From Anaeramoeba flamelloides (Eukaryota > Metamonada > Anaeramoebidae): a stretch of 64,000 bases of DNA. The translations under genes were made by a program, and so were the position numbers. The stretch's first letter is position 1; every line of letters starts with the position of its first letter. The stretch is taken from the NCBI GenBank assembly GCA_027625915.1, contig JANTQA010000015.1, forward strand, positions 5,423,001 to 5,487,000, read 5' to 3'. The notes under the pieces were generated by a model that was given only the letters and a program-made list of their open reading frames with translations, was not told the DNA's origin and did no database searches. Below are positions 21,537-34,200 of the stretch, piece by piece.

Positions 21537-24493
21537 TTTACTCTTATGTTGAAATAAGATATCAAACCAAATTTAAAACAAATGGAAAAAAAAAGTATGT
21601 GTATACAAAAATGAAAATTTCACAAAAAGTTGGTTTTAAATATGACATAAAAGTATTTAACACTGGAATAAAATCTCTATTATTTTTTGTATATAGCTTT
21701 TTATAGTTGTCGTATATAGAAATAAATACTAGTGTTTTTTTTTTTTTTTTTGATATCATAAAAAGATGAAAAATCAAAAAAAATATAAATGATATAAACT
21801 ACTTTCGAAAAATAAGGGCCCAGTTTTTCAAATTATACTCACTAAACTAATTATATGAGGAACCCTGTAAATAATCATCAATAAACTAGAAGTTGATGGA
21901 TAATCACCGAAGATTAAATACTAACAAGGTGTCTTCTTTAAAAATTTTTATACGTTGAAAAAAATCTATTTCATTTTTTGTACAAAAATTTGACTAAAAA
22001 AATCATCCAAAATTTTACAACATCTGGATATTATCGAATTTTTTTTCGGTTGTAAGAGTAATTTGATTGAGAATTAAATTGAAATTTTTCATCATGTAAA
22101 AATATTAAATGTAAATCAGTGAAGAAAAATTAACATCTGAAACTATTTGATTATGGAAACTAACAAACAAAAAAAAATCAAATTGTCATCTGATTGTTTG
22201 AAAATTTTTTTTATTTTCTTCCAATTTTTCAGTCAAAAGTTTGGTTAGTATATTATGAATTAGAAAATTTTATTTAAATTACATCATTAATCAACTGCCC
22301 AACATCATATTGAAATCCAATGATTCTAGAACGAGATCTCGAAATTTGGGCCCCTATTTTTTGAATTTAGTTTATATGATCTATATAATAAATACATAAC
22401 CCATTTGTTGTTTAAGTATTAAGTAAATATTGCATTTTATATCCCCTTTTATGAATGTTCGAATTAGGTAACAAATTAAAAAAGATTATATAGAGAATAA
22501 AAGAAAAAATTTATTCGTTGTAATCCATTAAATGCTTGTTTTTTTGATTTTTTTTTTTTAACATTTTTGATAATTGTTTAATAAAATTAAAACAAACGAT
22601 TAATAAATCTATTTTCTTCACCAATACATCTGGATTTACTGAGAAAAAAATAAGAACATTGGATTCTGGTGATAAAAAAACCCAAGAAAAAAAGGGAGGG
22701 ATTTTACTTTATTATCTATGTTTGACAGTGGGATGAAGTCTATTCATTCCCTAATTTGCAAACCATGATGTTTTAAAAAACACCAGAAAACAAATTACAT
22801 AAACTTTAGATAGGAACAAGAATTATACTGTATTTTGTTCCTCGTTTGCTGACAAATCCTTCCACGCTTTGAGCAATCAACAATACTTACAGCTAGTAAT
22901 TTATACTTTATCAATATATTATCATATTATAAATTTGTATTAACGAACAAATTTATAAAACTTTAAAACTGCACCTAAAATTTTTAAAGAATCCACCCCT
23001 TTCAAATCATTTTCGTTATTCAAAATTAAATAATAATTTTATCTTTTCAAAATATTCCCCAATAACCTCTCCACACCATCGTTTTTCAGAAACATTAATC
23101 TAAAGTATTTTTGAGATCATTAATTTTCATTTTTTTTTCAGAAAAATAAATAGAAAACATTTTAAAACTGAAAATAAAACAAAAGAAAAACTAACTAAAT
23201 TCTTTTAACAATTTTTTACAGACTCTTTGATGGTTAAACCCTCATTTTTTTTTTTTTTTTTTTTACTGAACATGATTTCAACAGAAATTCAAAAAACTTT
23301 TTAAAATGGTTTTTAAAATCAAGTAAAAAAAAATAAAAAAATTAAATTTTCGTCCCATCATAACTTATTAGTAAAAAAACTATTTCATTTTTAGATTATT
23401 ATTAATTTTTTTTTCTCAATCTCCTAAAATAAAAAAAGATATAATATCATTTTGTTTCCAACCGTACCAATTTCATCTTTTGTTTACTTGACAAAATAAA
23501 TCATAATTCAGCTTTTAATTCATTCAATTAATAATCAATTAAGATTTGATAAATTCTTTTATATTTTCAAGTTTTTTCTTTTTTTTTAAAAAAACTTTCA
23601 ACATTAAATATTTGGTAAATTTTCAAGTAAAAACATATTTTCAAATTGTTTATTATGTCTATCAGTTTTAAAAAGGATTTACTGATAAAATTAGAACAAC
23701 CAAGCATAATTTTGAGTTTATTTTTTATTTTTCCAATTTGAAAGTAGCACTTTCAAAACATTCCATTTCAAATAAAACACAACAAGAATAGTACAACCCA
23801 TACAAATACTATCAAAACTTTTTCGAACTTTCAGACTGACAGTCTGCAAGATTTCAATCTCTAATATTCATCATATTTTTTCAAATTTCAAATACTTGAT
23901 ACAAACTTTTATAAGCCAAAAAAGGGTAAAAAATAATAATTAACCAAAGATAACATTTTGAATTTAATTGAAATTTTTGAAAGTTATCTTCAACAGAAAA
24001 ATATTTGTAACCTTTCAAAAACTTGATACTATTTTTATTAAAACCGAAAAGTGTAAAGTTATTTAAATGACACGTTTTTAAAAGTTTGTCTTGTAAAAAC
24101 TTTTAAATTGAAAGCTATTGAATTTTGATCTTGTAATTTGTTTCCAAATTTGGAACAATTTCATAAAAAAGCAAAAGTGTTGTTCAGTCAAAAAAGTGAC
24201 TACAAATTTTGTTCTATTTTTGTTATGATATTTTATAAAAATCATTTATTTCAAACAAAGCTTCTTTGAATTTACAACGAAAAAAATTCTGAATTCAAAG
24301 TGAGTTCCAAAAATTCACAAAATGGGGCCTGAACTAAAAAAAAATAAAGAGTTTTTGAATTTATCTGTATCAAATATGATCACCATTAATGGTTTTGTTG
24401 TGAAAGAAAAAAAAAAAAAAAATAATTAACAATTCTCAAAAAAACCCAATGAACCAATCAATCATTTGAAGAGACAGTTTCTAATCAAAATAA
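21537..24493. other. Long gene-free stretch
   Basis: About 3 kb of A+T-rich sequence. Two similar words containing GGGCCC occur near 21815 and 22352 in the same orientation, about 540 bases apart, and may be remnants of one element's ends. No coding frame, RNA gene or clear palindrome is supported. Confidence 0.5.
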
Positions 24494-25490
24494 TTAGAAT
24501 TTTTTTGGTTTTAAGCCAAGTTTCAGAGGTTTGTCATCATCATCTTCATCATCTTCTTCATCGTCGTCATCCTCATCGTCATCTTCATCATCTTCATTTT
24601 CATCATCGTAGTTGTCTTCTTCTTCACCATCTTCATCTTTTTCTTCTTTTTTCTCATCGTTGTCTACACTTTTGAGTTGTTCTTCCTCCTGTTGGATATT
24701 TGTTTCTTCACTGTTTTTTTTATCATTATCTTTATTTTGGTTTTCGTGTTTCTTGTTTGGATCAATTTTCTTTTCTTGCATTAAAATTTCGTTTTTTTTT
24801 TTCAATTCTTTCTTTTGATTCTTATTTCTGTTCTTTTTTTCGTTCTTTTTCGAGTTTGTTTTTCGATTTCTTTTTGGTTTCCTTTCCTTACCTTTCCTTT
24901 TTTTTGCCTCTTGTTGTTTTTTCAATTTTTCTTTCATGTTGAATGACTTTTCCCTTATTTCATTTCTTAATTGTTTCTTTTCGGTTCGTGAAAGTAAGGA
25001 AATGTGCCGGCCCATTTGCTCAAGAGTCTTTAAAGACTCTAGAATTGTTTGATCGTGTGTGATTGCTTTAATTGTTTTGATCGAAACATGTGAATATTCC
25101 GCATCAATACTGACAGATCGAGTTTCCTCGGTGACGATCCTCGTCTGTCGTTTAACTTTAACAATCTCGGGGATCTTATTTCTAACATGCTCATTGACAC
25201 GATAAAAGGCAACAGATGGCTCGTTAGTTAAGTAGCTCACATAGTCATTAATTTTTGTTCCAACTTGGTTGTGTTATTTAAGTTTTGTTTAATTCAATCA
25301 AGGGAAAAGTTATTCAAAACAAAAAGAACGAAAAAAAGAAGTAAAAATTTATTAATTAATCATTTTTAAAAACAGTTTTTTGCTTGAAGAGATCTTTTTT
25401 AAAAGAAGTTGTACGTCGATCAATTTTTGAAAGAAATTCTTCACTTGGTTTCCAAATAGGTTCAACCTTTGCTTCGTTTACAGTTGTCAT
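24494..25490 (-). CDS. BORCS8-like subunit of the BORC lysosome-positioning complex
   Basis: The stretch 'YLTNEPSVAFYRVNEHVRNK' closely matches the BORCS8 (MEF2BNB) signature around 'ANEPSVALYRLQEHVR'. BORCS8 belongs to BORC, which couples lysosomes to Arl8 and kinesins. The main exon starts at about 25263; no in-frame ATG precedes the conserved block, so a first exon is needed. I propose 25490-25415 (25 codons plus one base), a GT-AG intron 25414-25264, and exon 2 to 24494, giving 281 residues. Residues about 26-113 are the BORCS8 domain, 134-210 are lysine-rich, and 216-270 are almost all Asp/Glu. The animal protein is only about 120 residues, so the charged tail is unusual; it may be lineage-specific low complexity. 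Exon 1 is inferred and could instead be a separate 44-codon frame (25356-25490). Confidence 0.8.
25264..25414 (-). other. Predicted intron in the BORCS8-like gene
   Basis: 151 bases, beginning GTACAAC and ending CAACCAAG. It joins codon 25 plus one base to a downstream frame and yields 'IDR' then 'LGTKINDYV' before the conserved block, which aligns with the residues preceding it in BORCS8. The start GTAC is weaker than the GTAAGT/GTATGT types elsewhere in the window. Confidence 0.45.
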
Positions 25491-26984
25491 TTAGGAAAAG
25501 ATTTTAAAAAGAAAAACTAATTATAAAAAATAAAAAGTATTACCAAAAGTTGAAGGTTTGTAAATCGATTTTTGTGGTCCTTTTTCAACAGAGTTTGTTT
25601 AATTCTATTTTGTTATGAATTTCAAAAATGTTTTTTTGATACAATTTGTGGAGAATTCTGTTGATCAGAATAAATCATTCAGTAAAAAAATTTTCAAATC
25701 GATTTATATGTTAAAATTGTTGTGAAAACGAAAATTTTTCAAAAATATATTGATAGTGGTTATTTTACTCTTCAACAAAGATATCAGAAACTGAAATTTT
25801 CTTCAAACTGAATTAATAGCTATTGTTATGTTCTTAAAGCCAATTTTACATTAATGGAAAAAGCATTGAATCAAAAAATCCAAAAAATTCATTTTTCCTA
25901 ATGTTTACATTTAAAATCTCAAATGGTGTAAAAATGAAAAATTATGAAATTATTGTTTTATGTGTTGTTTTGATTTTAATTTTGATACTAATTATCACTT
26001 TAATTTTTGGATTTGGTTTTTGTTTTCAAAAGAAGGTAAAAAAATCGTAATCAAAATCTTTGAAAATGAAAACTTTGGCTACAATTTTACAATTAAAATC
26101 AACCTGATAATTGTTTTCTATTTTGCATTTTTTTTATGATTGTAATATGAGTTATTGAATTTTAAGGATATGTTACAACTCGAAATTTCGTCCATATTCG
26201 GGGAGAGACTTACTCTCTAAAAATAGCAATTTTAATGTGAACTTCTTTTAGTTGAAAAAAATAAAAGAAAGTATATGAAGGTAATTTTTAAAAAGGTTTT
26301 GTGGTAAAATTGTGATTGTTCATTAACGGTTTCAATTTTTATTAGAGAACAACAAGAGAGAGAAAACTTGATATATTAAGAAATACTTTTTACAAATCAC
26401 TAGTATAAAAAAAATGAAAATTTCAAGTTAGACAGAACTATAAGTCCAATTACCATTTCACCCTTTTAATTCAGATTACTAGTAATATACCCAACATTTG
26501 TACACTTAAAAATCTGGGAGTTATTATATTCATTGTTGTTAGCAGTACTACTATTTTGAAAAGTCTTTAGTCAAGAAAAAAAGGTACATTTTGATGTAGA
26601 GCATTTTAAACCAATTGAATGATAACCAATTGATAAATTCAACTTCGGGGTATTTACTTGAAGGGATAATAACGAATAGTTTTGAAAACGCTCTACTCTT
26701 CTAGAAAAATTTAAATAAGAAATAAAAAATAATTGATTTTATAAATTTATTTTACGAAACTATCCAGAATTGAAAATAACAAGCGCAAGTTCTTATATTT
26801 TCTCTATTAATTTGAATTCTGGAAAACCACACAGAAGTACCCATCAAATGGAATAGAGTGCTCTAGAGTAACTATTTTTTTTTTTTTTTTTTTTTAATTT
26901 TTGAAATTGAAAGAAAATTTAATAAATTTTCTTTTTGTTTCTGGAAAACCAAAAAAAGCTAAACACTGGTTTCTTGAAGTTTTC
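25491..26984. other. Gene-free stretch
   Basis: A+T-rich. The words TTGAATTCTGGAAAACC near 26812 and TGAAATTCTAGAAAACC near 27239 form a direct pair flanking the palindrome at 26985-27160, suggesting a larger repeat unit of roughly 430 bases. Nothing else supported. Confidence 0.5.
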
Positions 26985-27160
26985 TATTTTTTTATATAAA
27001 ATATACTGATTTTCGTTAGGTTTTTTTTTACTTTAGAAATAAACCCAAAATTTTAATAAATTTTCTGTTTATTTCTAAAGTAAAAAAAACCTAGAAAACT
27101 TCACAAATAAACAGATTACCCAAAAAAGCCAAATGAAAATCTATTGGTTTGATAAATAAA
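26985..27160. repeat. Palindromic repeat, family 3, copy 1
   Basis: Arms around TAGGTTTTTTTTTACTTTAG (27018 on) pair with CTAAAGTAAAAAAAACCTAG (27075 on). Further matches are GATTTTCGTTAGG inside and AAAACTTCACAAATAAACAG outside. Related palindromes lie at 38194-38480 and 59400-59590. Confidence 0.75.
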
Positions 27161-27310
27161 CAGAAAACTCAAGAAAAGCTAACGTTGGTTTTCCATGGAT
27201 TTTAAGAATTGGATAAAATCTATGATTTTACTCCATTCATTGAAATTCTAGAAAACCGAAGGGAAAGTGTCCATAGATTGTCTATTTTTTCCATGATTCA
27301 AAAGAAATAA

Positions 27311-27511
27311 TACAGTAAGTTCCACTTTTAAGAAATAAACTTTCAACCAAATTTAAGGCACAAAAAAAATCTCAAATTAAGGTACACAATTCGAATTCTA
27401 ATAAAAAAAATTGTGTAAAAAAAAAATTCCAAAATTTGTGCCTTAATTTGAGATTTTTCTGTTCCTTCAATTTCATTGAAAGTTTGTGCCTTAATAGTTG
27501 AAATGACTGTA
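27311..27511. mobile_element. TA-flanked palindromic MITE, family 1, copy B
   Basis: 201 bases, TA on both sides. Left end CAGTAAGTTCCACTTTTAAG; the right end pairs with it except for a few changes. It has the same internal order as copy A, including CTCAAATTAAGG and GTGCCTTAATTTGAG. Confidence 0.9.
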
Positions 27512-27827
27512 ATACTTGAATTAAAATCAATAAATAATTATATTTAGAGTTAAATAATTGATCCCCTTTAAAAGATAATTAGCAGATTTATAATACTTTT
27601 TAAATATAATAAAATGACAACTCAATGATTAATAATTTTTTTCTAATTTTTTCTTATTAAAATTTATATCAATCTTATGGAAAATTAGATTACTCAACGT
27701 AAAAGATAAATATTTTATATTTAAGGATAATAAACTATTTTACAACGTTTTTCCAGAATTATTGTACCTTGATTCAGAAAACTCTTGTATGCCTTAAATA
27801 TTATTTAAAATTCCTATCTTAAAATAA

Positions 27828-28026
27828 TACAGTCAGTTCCACTTTTAAGGCACAAACTTTCAACAAAATTTAAGGCATAAAAAAATCCCAAATTAAGGTA
27901 CAAAATTTGTAATTTTTTTTTTTCAATATAATTTGCTAGAATCTGAATTTTGTGCCTAAATTCGAGATTTTTTTTGTGTGTTAAATTTGGTTGAAGATTT
28001 GTGCCTTATAAGTGGAACGGACTTTA
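27828..28026. mobile_element. TA-flanked palindromic MITE, family 1, copy C
   Basis: 199 bases, starting TA CAGTCAGTTCCACTTTTA and ending with the inverse, with one base changed in the last CTGTA. It lies only about 320 bases from copy B in the same orientation. Confidence 0.9.
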
Positions 28027-30738
28027 ATCACTTATGTGATTATAATAATCACAAAAAGTCTAAATATTTTCTAGAAAGAAAGAAATAAAATAAATTTTAT
28101 ATTATTCATTTTCATAAAAAATGGAAAAAAAAATAATTTCAAAAAATTTGTTTTCTTTTCTGTGTTTTTTATTCGATCAGAATTTTTTGACACCTTTTAT
28201 ATCTAAAATTTGTTTGTATAAAATCTTACCCATAACACATTTCATTATTTATTTCTTAGTCGCTTTGAAAGACTAATATCTTAATTTCAAAATTGAAAAT
28301 TACATTTCTATAATATAAAAGATCTAATCCAAAATAAAATACAATAACATTAATAATTTAATCACAAAATTTATTGTTAACTAATTTTTCACCAACTTAA
28401 GATTTTTTTTTATTAATCTTGATTAAATAAAATGATTAATTGGACATAACCGGATATCCATATTTAGATCATTGTTTCTTACTTTTCTTTTATTTCTTTC
28501 TTTTTTTTTTTTAATATATATTTTATTGGCTTATTTTTATTTTTTTGTTTTTGGGGAGGTGCATAGAAGGCTAAAAAATAAATAATAAAATAATTGAACA
28601 ATATATAATAATTAAAAATAATATTAGTCTTGTGTAGTTCTTTTATTAAAAAAGGAATTTGAAAAAAAATTAAGGGTCAAATTTAAAATTTCTAAAAAAT
28701 TGAGATAATGTTTTTACCTCAATTTTTACCGAAAAAAAAACAATATATATATTATTATTGAAGAACTGTAAATTGTAAACTAACACTATGATTAATAAAA
28801 TTATATTTCAGAAATAAAAGTATAAAATCCTTGAATTTCCCGATTATTCGGGAAGAGGTTAGATAATACCTAGATTATTATTATTATTATTATTTGCGAA
28901 AAAAAAAAAATAATTAATTAAGATTGTATTTATTTTATTTATTACCCACTATTAATCTATTATTTTCATGGGAATGGCATATATAAATTATGTTGAAGAC
29001 TGAAAAGGTAAAAATTAAAAAAAAAACGATTTAAAATTGAATACAAAAAAAAAAAGGTTTATAAAGGCACAATTAGTGAAAATCAAAAAAAAAAAAACTA
29101 AGGATATATTTGAATTAAAAAAGTCCAAAATAACTGATACAATATATATATATTATTTTATTTGATTTGGTATTTCATAAGAATACTCATATGATAGTAT
29201 GTTGTGTGGTGGTTCATTGTTTTTTTTTTTATTTAAAAAATATCCGATTTATATTTTTTAATAATTGGATCAAAATTAGTAATAAAAAGAATTTTTACTG
29301 AATATCTTTTGAAATAAATTCTCTGAATGAAATTATCAATTTAATAATAAACAAAAAAATTCATAATTAGTCTAGAATAGTTTTTAATGAAAAAATAATC
29401 AATTTCTTGGTCAAATGTAAATAATTGTTCTTTTGATTTTAAATTATATGTCAAAATGATTCATATATTTATTGAGTAAAAATTCACAAAATTTGATGAT
29501 TATTTTTGTTTTTATGAAAAAAAAACAATAAATTTCAAAAAATGTGTTAACTTTATAAGGACTTTATTTAAAATTTTTAGATTTCAAAGAGAATTCATAA
29601 AGAAAGTTAGAAAAAACATAAAATATGAAAATTGGATCAGTTTTTTTGTATAAGAATTAAAAAACAAAAAAAATAAAATAGAATAATTAATTTAAAGAAA
29701 GTAAAAATTTAAAATGTGATTATGATTATGATTATTGTTATTAGTGTTATTGTTTCTGAAGTTATTGAACCTGATATTTTGTTAGTATTTAAAAGGCTGC
29801 ACTACTCTATTGTTATTATTCTTATACTGTTTCAAGTCGTATTATTATTATTGTCTTCTAGTTATTATGGGGTTTTGTAATTAAAATGGTTAAGTAAACA
29901 GAAAAACCAAAAAGAGGTTACTGAAGATGTTTTAAATCGCAGGGATTTTTTTTTATCAACACACCAATTCTAACTCAGTTTCCTGATCTCAAATTTCAAG
30001 TAATAGTGATCCAATTTTTTTTTTTTTGACTTCTTTTAAGATTTTTTGTTTTCTTCTTCAGGCAGAATTCAGAAAAAGTGACTCTTCTTTAATCAAAAAA
30101 GAACTTTTCAAACAGTCCACCAAACATATTGAAATCTCTAAAAAGCCACAAAAGAAATAATAAAAAAATCTCAACTATTAATATGTTAAGAGTACGTTTA
30201 ATATTTACAATTAAAAGGGATTTAGAATGATGTACTTTTCATTCTGATCAAAATTAATTTTGAATAAATGTACTTGGAGGAGAGATTGCCAAAATATGAA
30301 CAATTTATTTTCGCATTTGTTTTTTATCTTTTTTAATTACTATTAACGAAAGTTATTTGCAAAAGTGAAAACAAAAAAATCAATAAAGTAAATCGAAATG
30401 AGTCTGATAAACATCACAAAAAGAGTCCAAGCTACTCTATAAAAAGATTTTGATTGAGATCTTGTTTTTTGTTTTTGAGATCTTTATGAACAATTTGAAG
30501 AATTTCTAAAATGATTAAAGTATTTTCTGATTTTTCACAAATACAAAATTAACTTCCAACCTGTTTGTTAAAGAAAAAAAAAAAGGATAAGACCAAAACA
30601 GAAATGAAAAACAAAAAGTTATAGTGCAAAATAAACAAAAAAGTTTTATTATTCATTCAAAAAAAAAATAGGAAAAAATATAATTTTTTTTTATTTTCAA
30701 AAAAGTGCAAAATAAACAAATTCAGTTACAAGAGCTTT
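28027..30738. other. Long gene-free stretch
   Basis: About 2.7 kb, very A+T-rich, with short ATT/TTA runs (28877-28896, 29720-29755) and several ATATAT tracts. No frame of coding quality and no inverted element recognised. Confidence 0.5.
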
Positions 30739-31212
30739 TTATTTACATTTTACTACAGAAAATTCAAGAGTTTCCCGCTGGTATTTTTGGGTTCTCTTGT
30801 ATCCATTCTTTTTCAAATAATCCTCGATTCCGCGTAGTGCAGACTTGTAACACTTTTTGGGTGTCGAGGAAGTTTTTGGAGAAACAAGTTCTGCATAGAT
30901 CTTTGCAATTTCCTTGTCGACAATAATTTTAGTTGGCTTGTCGCAATCTGGATTTTGGAATTCGTTGGACAGCCCTTGTCTCCAACCTTTAATAAGCTCT
31001 GGCTTGTATTGGTAAAACTTTTCTAACCGCAGCTTCCATGAGGGCTTTGGCCGGCTGTTTAAGAAGAAGGACAATTTCTTTTTCGAAACAGACAAACTGG
31101 AGATATTTTGATCTATCTGCATTTCAGTGTACTTGAGCGTAAGTTCTTTTGGTGGGGTGTTTTTTAATAAGAGTAAAGCTTCACAAATCTCAAGTGAAAA
31201 TTTTGATATCAT
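30739..31212 (-). CDS. Unrecognised basic protein, 157 residues
   Basis: I do not recognise this protein. The frame is clearly richer in G+C and mixed codons than its surroundings and has an in-frame TAA directly before the ATG, so a single-exon gene is likely. Residues 1-20 form an amphipathic leucine-rich helix ('EICEALLLL'). Residues about 55-85 contain 'RPKPSWKLRLEKFYQYKPEL' and 'GWRQGL'. The C-terminal third is lysine-rich and helical ('CYKSALRGIEDYLKKNGYKR'). There is no transmembrane segment, zinc cluster or signal peptide. Both neighbours are over 5 kb away, so context gives no hint. A nucleic-acid-binding or ribosome-associated role would fit the charge but is only a guess. Confidence 0.75.
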   Translation of the reverse strand: MISKFSLEICEALLLLKNTPPKELTLKYTEMQIDQNISSLSVSKKKLSFFLNSRPKPSWKLRLEKFYQYKPELIKGWRQGLSNEFQNPDCDKPTKIIVDKEIAKIYAELVSPKTSSTPKKCYKSALRGIEDYLKKNGYKRTQKYQRETLEFSVVKCK

Positions 31213-34200
31213 TTAAAGTGAAAAAAGCTGTATTTCGAAAACTATTTTTATTCAAAAAAAAAAAAATGAAAATTTTTTTTTTTAATTTTAGTCGTTTTGG
31301 ATTGTCTTTTTTGAACTTTTGATGGTGGACATTATTTGTCTTACAATTCATCATGGAAAATATTTTTTTCAGATTCCCCAAAAGCCTTCAAAAATTAATT
31401 AATATTGAGATAATTTTTTGGTTTACAATTGAAACCTTTGTTTGTGCACCCACCAATAATCTTTCAGCCCTCAATTATTCATCACGTTCTGTTTAAAAAA
31501 CAAAAAGTTTAAAAAAATTCTAATCAACTCCTCAACATTTAAATTCCTTTCAGATTGATAAAAAAACTGTATATTTTTATTTTAGTCACAAAAAAGTTTT
31601 CTCAATCCTGACACGAAATTAATTCTTAAATTAACAAAATAATTTTTTTCAATATGGAATACTTTATCATGAATAATCAACAAAAGATCAAGTATTCTGA
31701 AATTTTTAGACTTATTCCTCCAACTGATCACAAGATTAAAATTCATAAGGCAAATAGATTTCTGATTTTTTTCTTTCTTTTTTCGATTCGCTTTATCGAC
31801 ATTTAAAGACAATAATTTCATTTTTGATAAGAAAATAGTACCAATTAAGTGTAAAAATCGATCACAAAATTGAAAGTTAATTTTTTTTCTTGCTCCAATA
31901 CAAATTTTTTTTCTCACAGTTTGAGTTAAACTCAAAAGTTAACAAATTTAATTTTCTTGAAAAAAAATAAGCGAATTGTCTTGACAAAATTAATAATCTG
32001 AACCCATGTCGTCTGTTTTTCAAAATCTTTTTATATTCTTCTTTCAGTGTAATAATTAATTAGAAAAAATTTCGTAATTTTTTCACTTTAAAATTAAAAA
32101 TTCTTTTTAAAAAAAAGGAAGATCAGTAGAAACTCAATAAGGGAGTGATTAGATTTCAGGTAAATTGTTTTCAAAAAGGGTTTGGGTGAATAGAGAAAAA
32201 AAGTTGAAATAATTTATTTAGAAATTAGAACACGAGTGAAAAATAAAACTGATTTTTCCTTTATTCAACATTTCGCTCTAAAAATAGAAATCCTCAACTT
32301 CTTCCAGAGTTCGTTCATTCTTTTTTGCCAGTTGATTGAAAAAAGTGTGGTATCATGGTTAATTGTAACCCAATCAACTTTTTGCCAAGAAAATAAATTC
32401 TATTTTGAATAGGGCAATAAAGTCTATTGATTTGTTTCCAACAAATATCCTTTTATTGAAATCAGGATTTCAAATTCCTTCATTTTATCATGCTCAAAAA
32501 CATCAAGATAAAGAAATGCACTTTTTGGTAAAATTTAGCAAGTAAAAACAATTTTCTTCCCCTTTTGATCAAAACAATTAATTTGATATTTTTAATTCTT
32601 AAATTATTAATATAACCCATAACTTGTCTTGTAAAAGACCCTCCCTTATTTGCACACCCGGCAAGAATAATTTTCGAGATGTTTGGAGTTTCAAAATAAA
32701 TTATTTAAATAGATAATGTTAAACTTTTTTCTTATTATTGGCAAAATGTGATTTATTTTTTCTAAAGTTAATTCGAAAAGTTATTTAAATCCAATTGCTT
32801 TTGTAATTGTAAAATTTGATCAATTATGCCTGTTTTCGAGATTTAAAGAATATTTATGGAATTTAGAAGTTTGATTTACTCTAAAGAGATTTTTTTAAAA
32901 GTTTTCTACTTTTTTTTATGCAATTTCGTAACTATTTATTTCAATTAAACTTTTATTATCTGCCATTGTGCCCAATTTCATGTCAAGTATATCAAAAGAT
33001 TTCTCAAAACTTAATATAACGAAAAAATATAGCTATAATGTCATTTTTTAAAAAGTCTAAAAAACATAGTTTGAACAATTCACCTTTTTTTTTTTTTTAT
33101 CTTGAGAAGAAAAAAAAGAAAAAACCTTCTGGAAAATCAACTATATAACAAAATTAACCCCATTTGATTAGGTTTTTTATTTTTATCTTTCTAAATAAAT
33201 CGAAATTGATATTGTGTTTATTTTTGGCATTTTTTGATTAAAAATTATTTTTTAGAATGACTGAAAAAAAAGATAGAACAAGCAGGGAATAAATGGTTTC
33301 TCAAAAGATTCGTGTTTTTGAAGAAAAAGGTTATAGTGAATTCCCAAACATCTAAATCCTCAAAAAAAATTTTTCACTTCAAAAAGACTGATAAATTTAA
33401 GAAATAGACAATAGTTATTTGCTTCAATATTTATTGAATATTTTTTTTAATTGGATTAGAATAAAAATGGATTTCTCCATTTTTTCGTTTGAATGTTCTA
33501 AAATGTTGTAAAATGAGTTGCCCTTTGAAATACTCCTTGCTAATAACAACTCTTATTTTCCAATTAAAAATTGTTATTTTTTAAGTTCAAATTTTCCAAA
33601 ATATTTTTCTTGTTTATAAGTTGAAGAAAATAGAAAGATCTTTACTACATTTTTTAGAAATGATATTTTTACACAATAAATTAAACTTCATGAGATAACT
33701 CTAAGACAATTTTTTTCTTATAGTAATTTGATTATGGCAGTAATAATTAATATTCATTTTGGAAATTGAAAACAAAATTTTCTTTTATTAATTGAAAAAA
33801 AAATAGTATTTGAAAAGTTCAGGCAATGAAGATTCAAAAATCGGAAAGTGAATTAAAAAGTTTTTTGCCTTTATTTGATTTTATCAGTACGATTTTATTT
33901 TTTTAGTTAAAACACAATTTGGAAAATACATTGAAAATTGAAATGTTTTGGTTAATTCAAACTAATTCAAGTTTCTCGAGTTATTATCTTTTTAAAATTA
34001 TCTTTGTGGGGTTAATATTTAACTTTTACCAAACCTAAACTTTGAAAAGGAGCGTTTTAACCCTTGCCCAGTTACAGTAGTGTTGATTGGTATTATGATT
34101 ATTCGTATACTAAATGGGTAAATGAATTGATTCGAGATTTTACCTATATAAATAGGGTTTAGGAGAAATTGATTGTAATTTATGATCGATATTTGTTTGT

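Noticed and set aside
26812-27260. Direct GAATTCT(G/A)GAAAACC words flanking a palindrome, considered as long terminal repeats
   Set aside because: The similarity is about 35 bases only, with no coding content or primer-binding site between; a palindromic DNA repeat explains it better.
31582-31935. 117-codon minus-strand frame
   Set aside because: Intergenic composition, no recognisable motif, repeat-rich surroundings.
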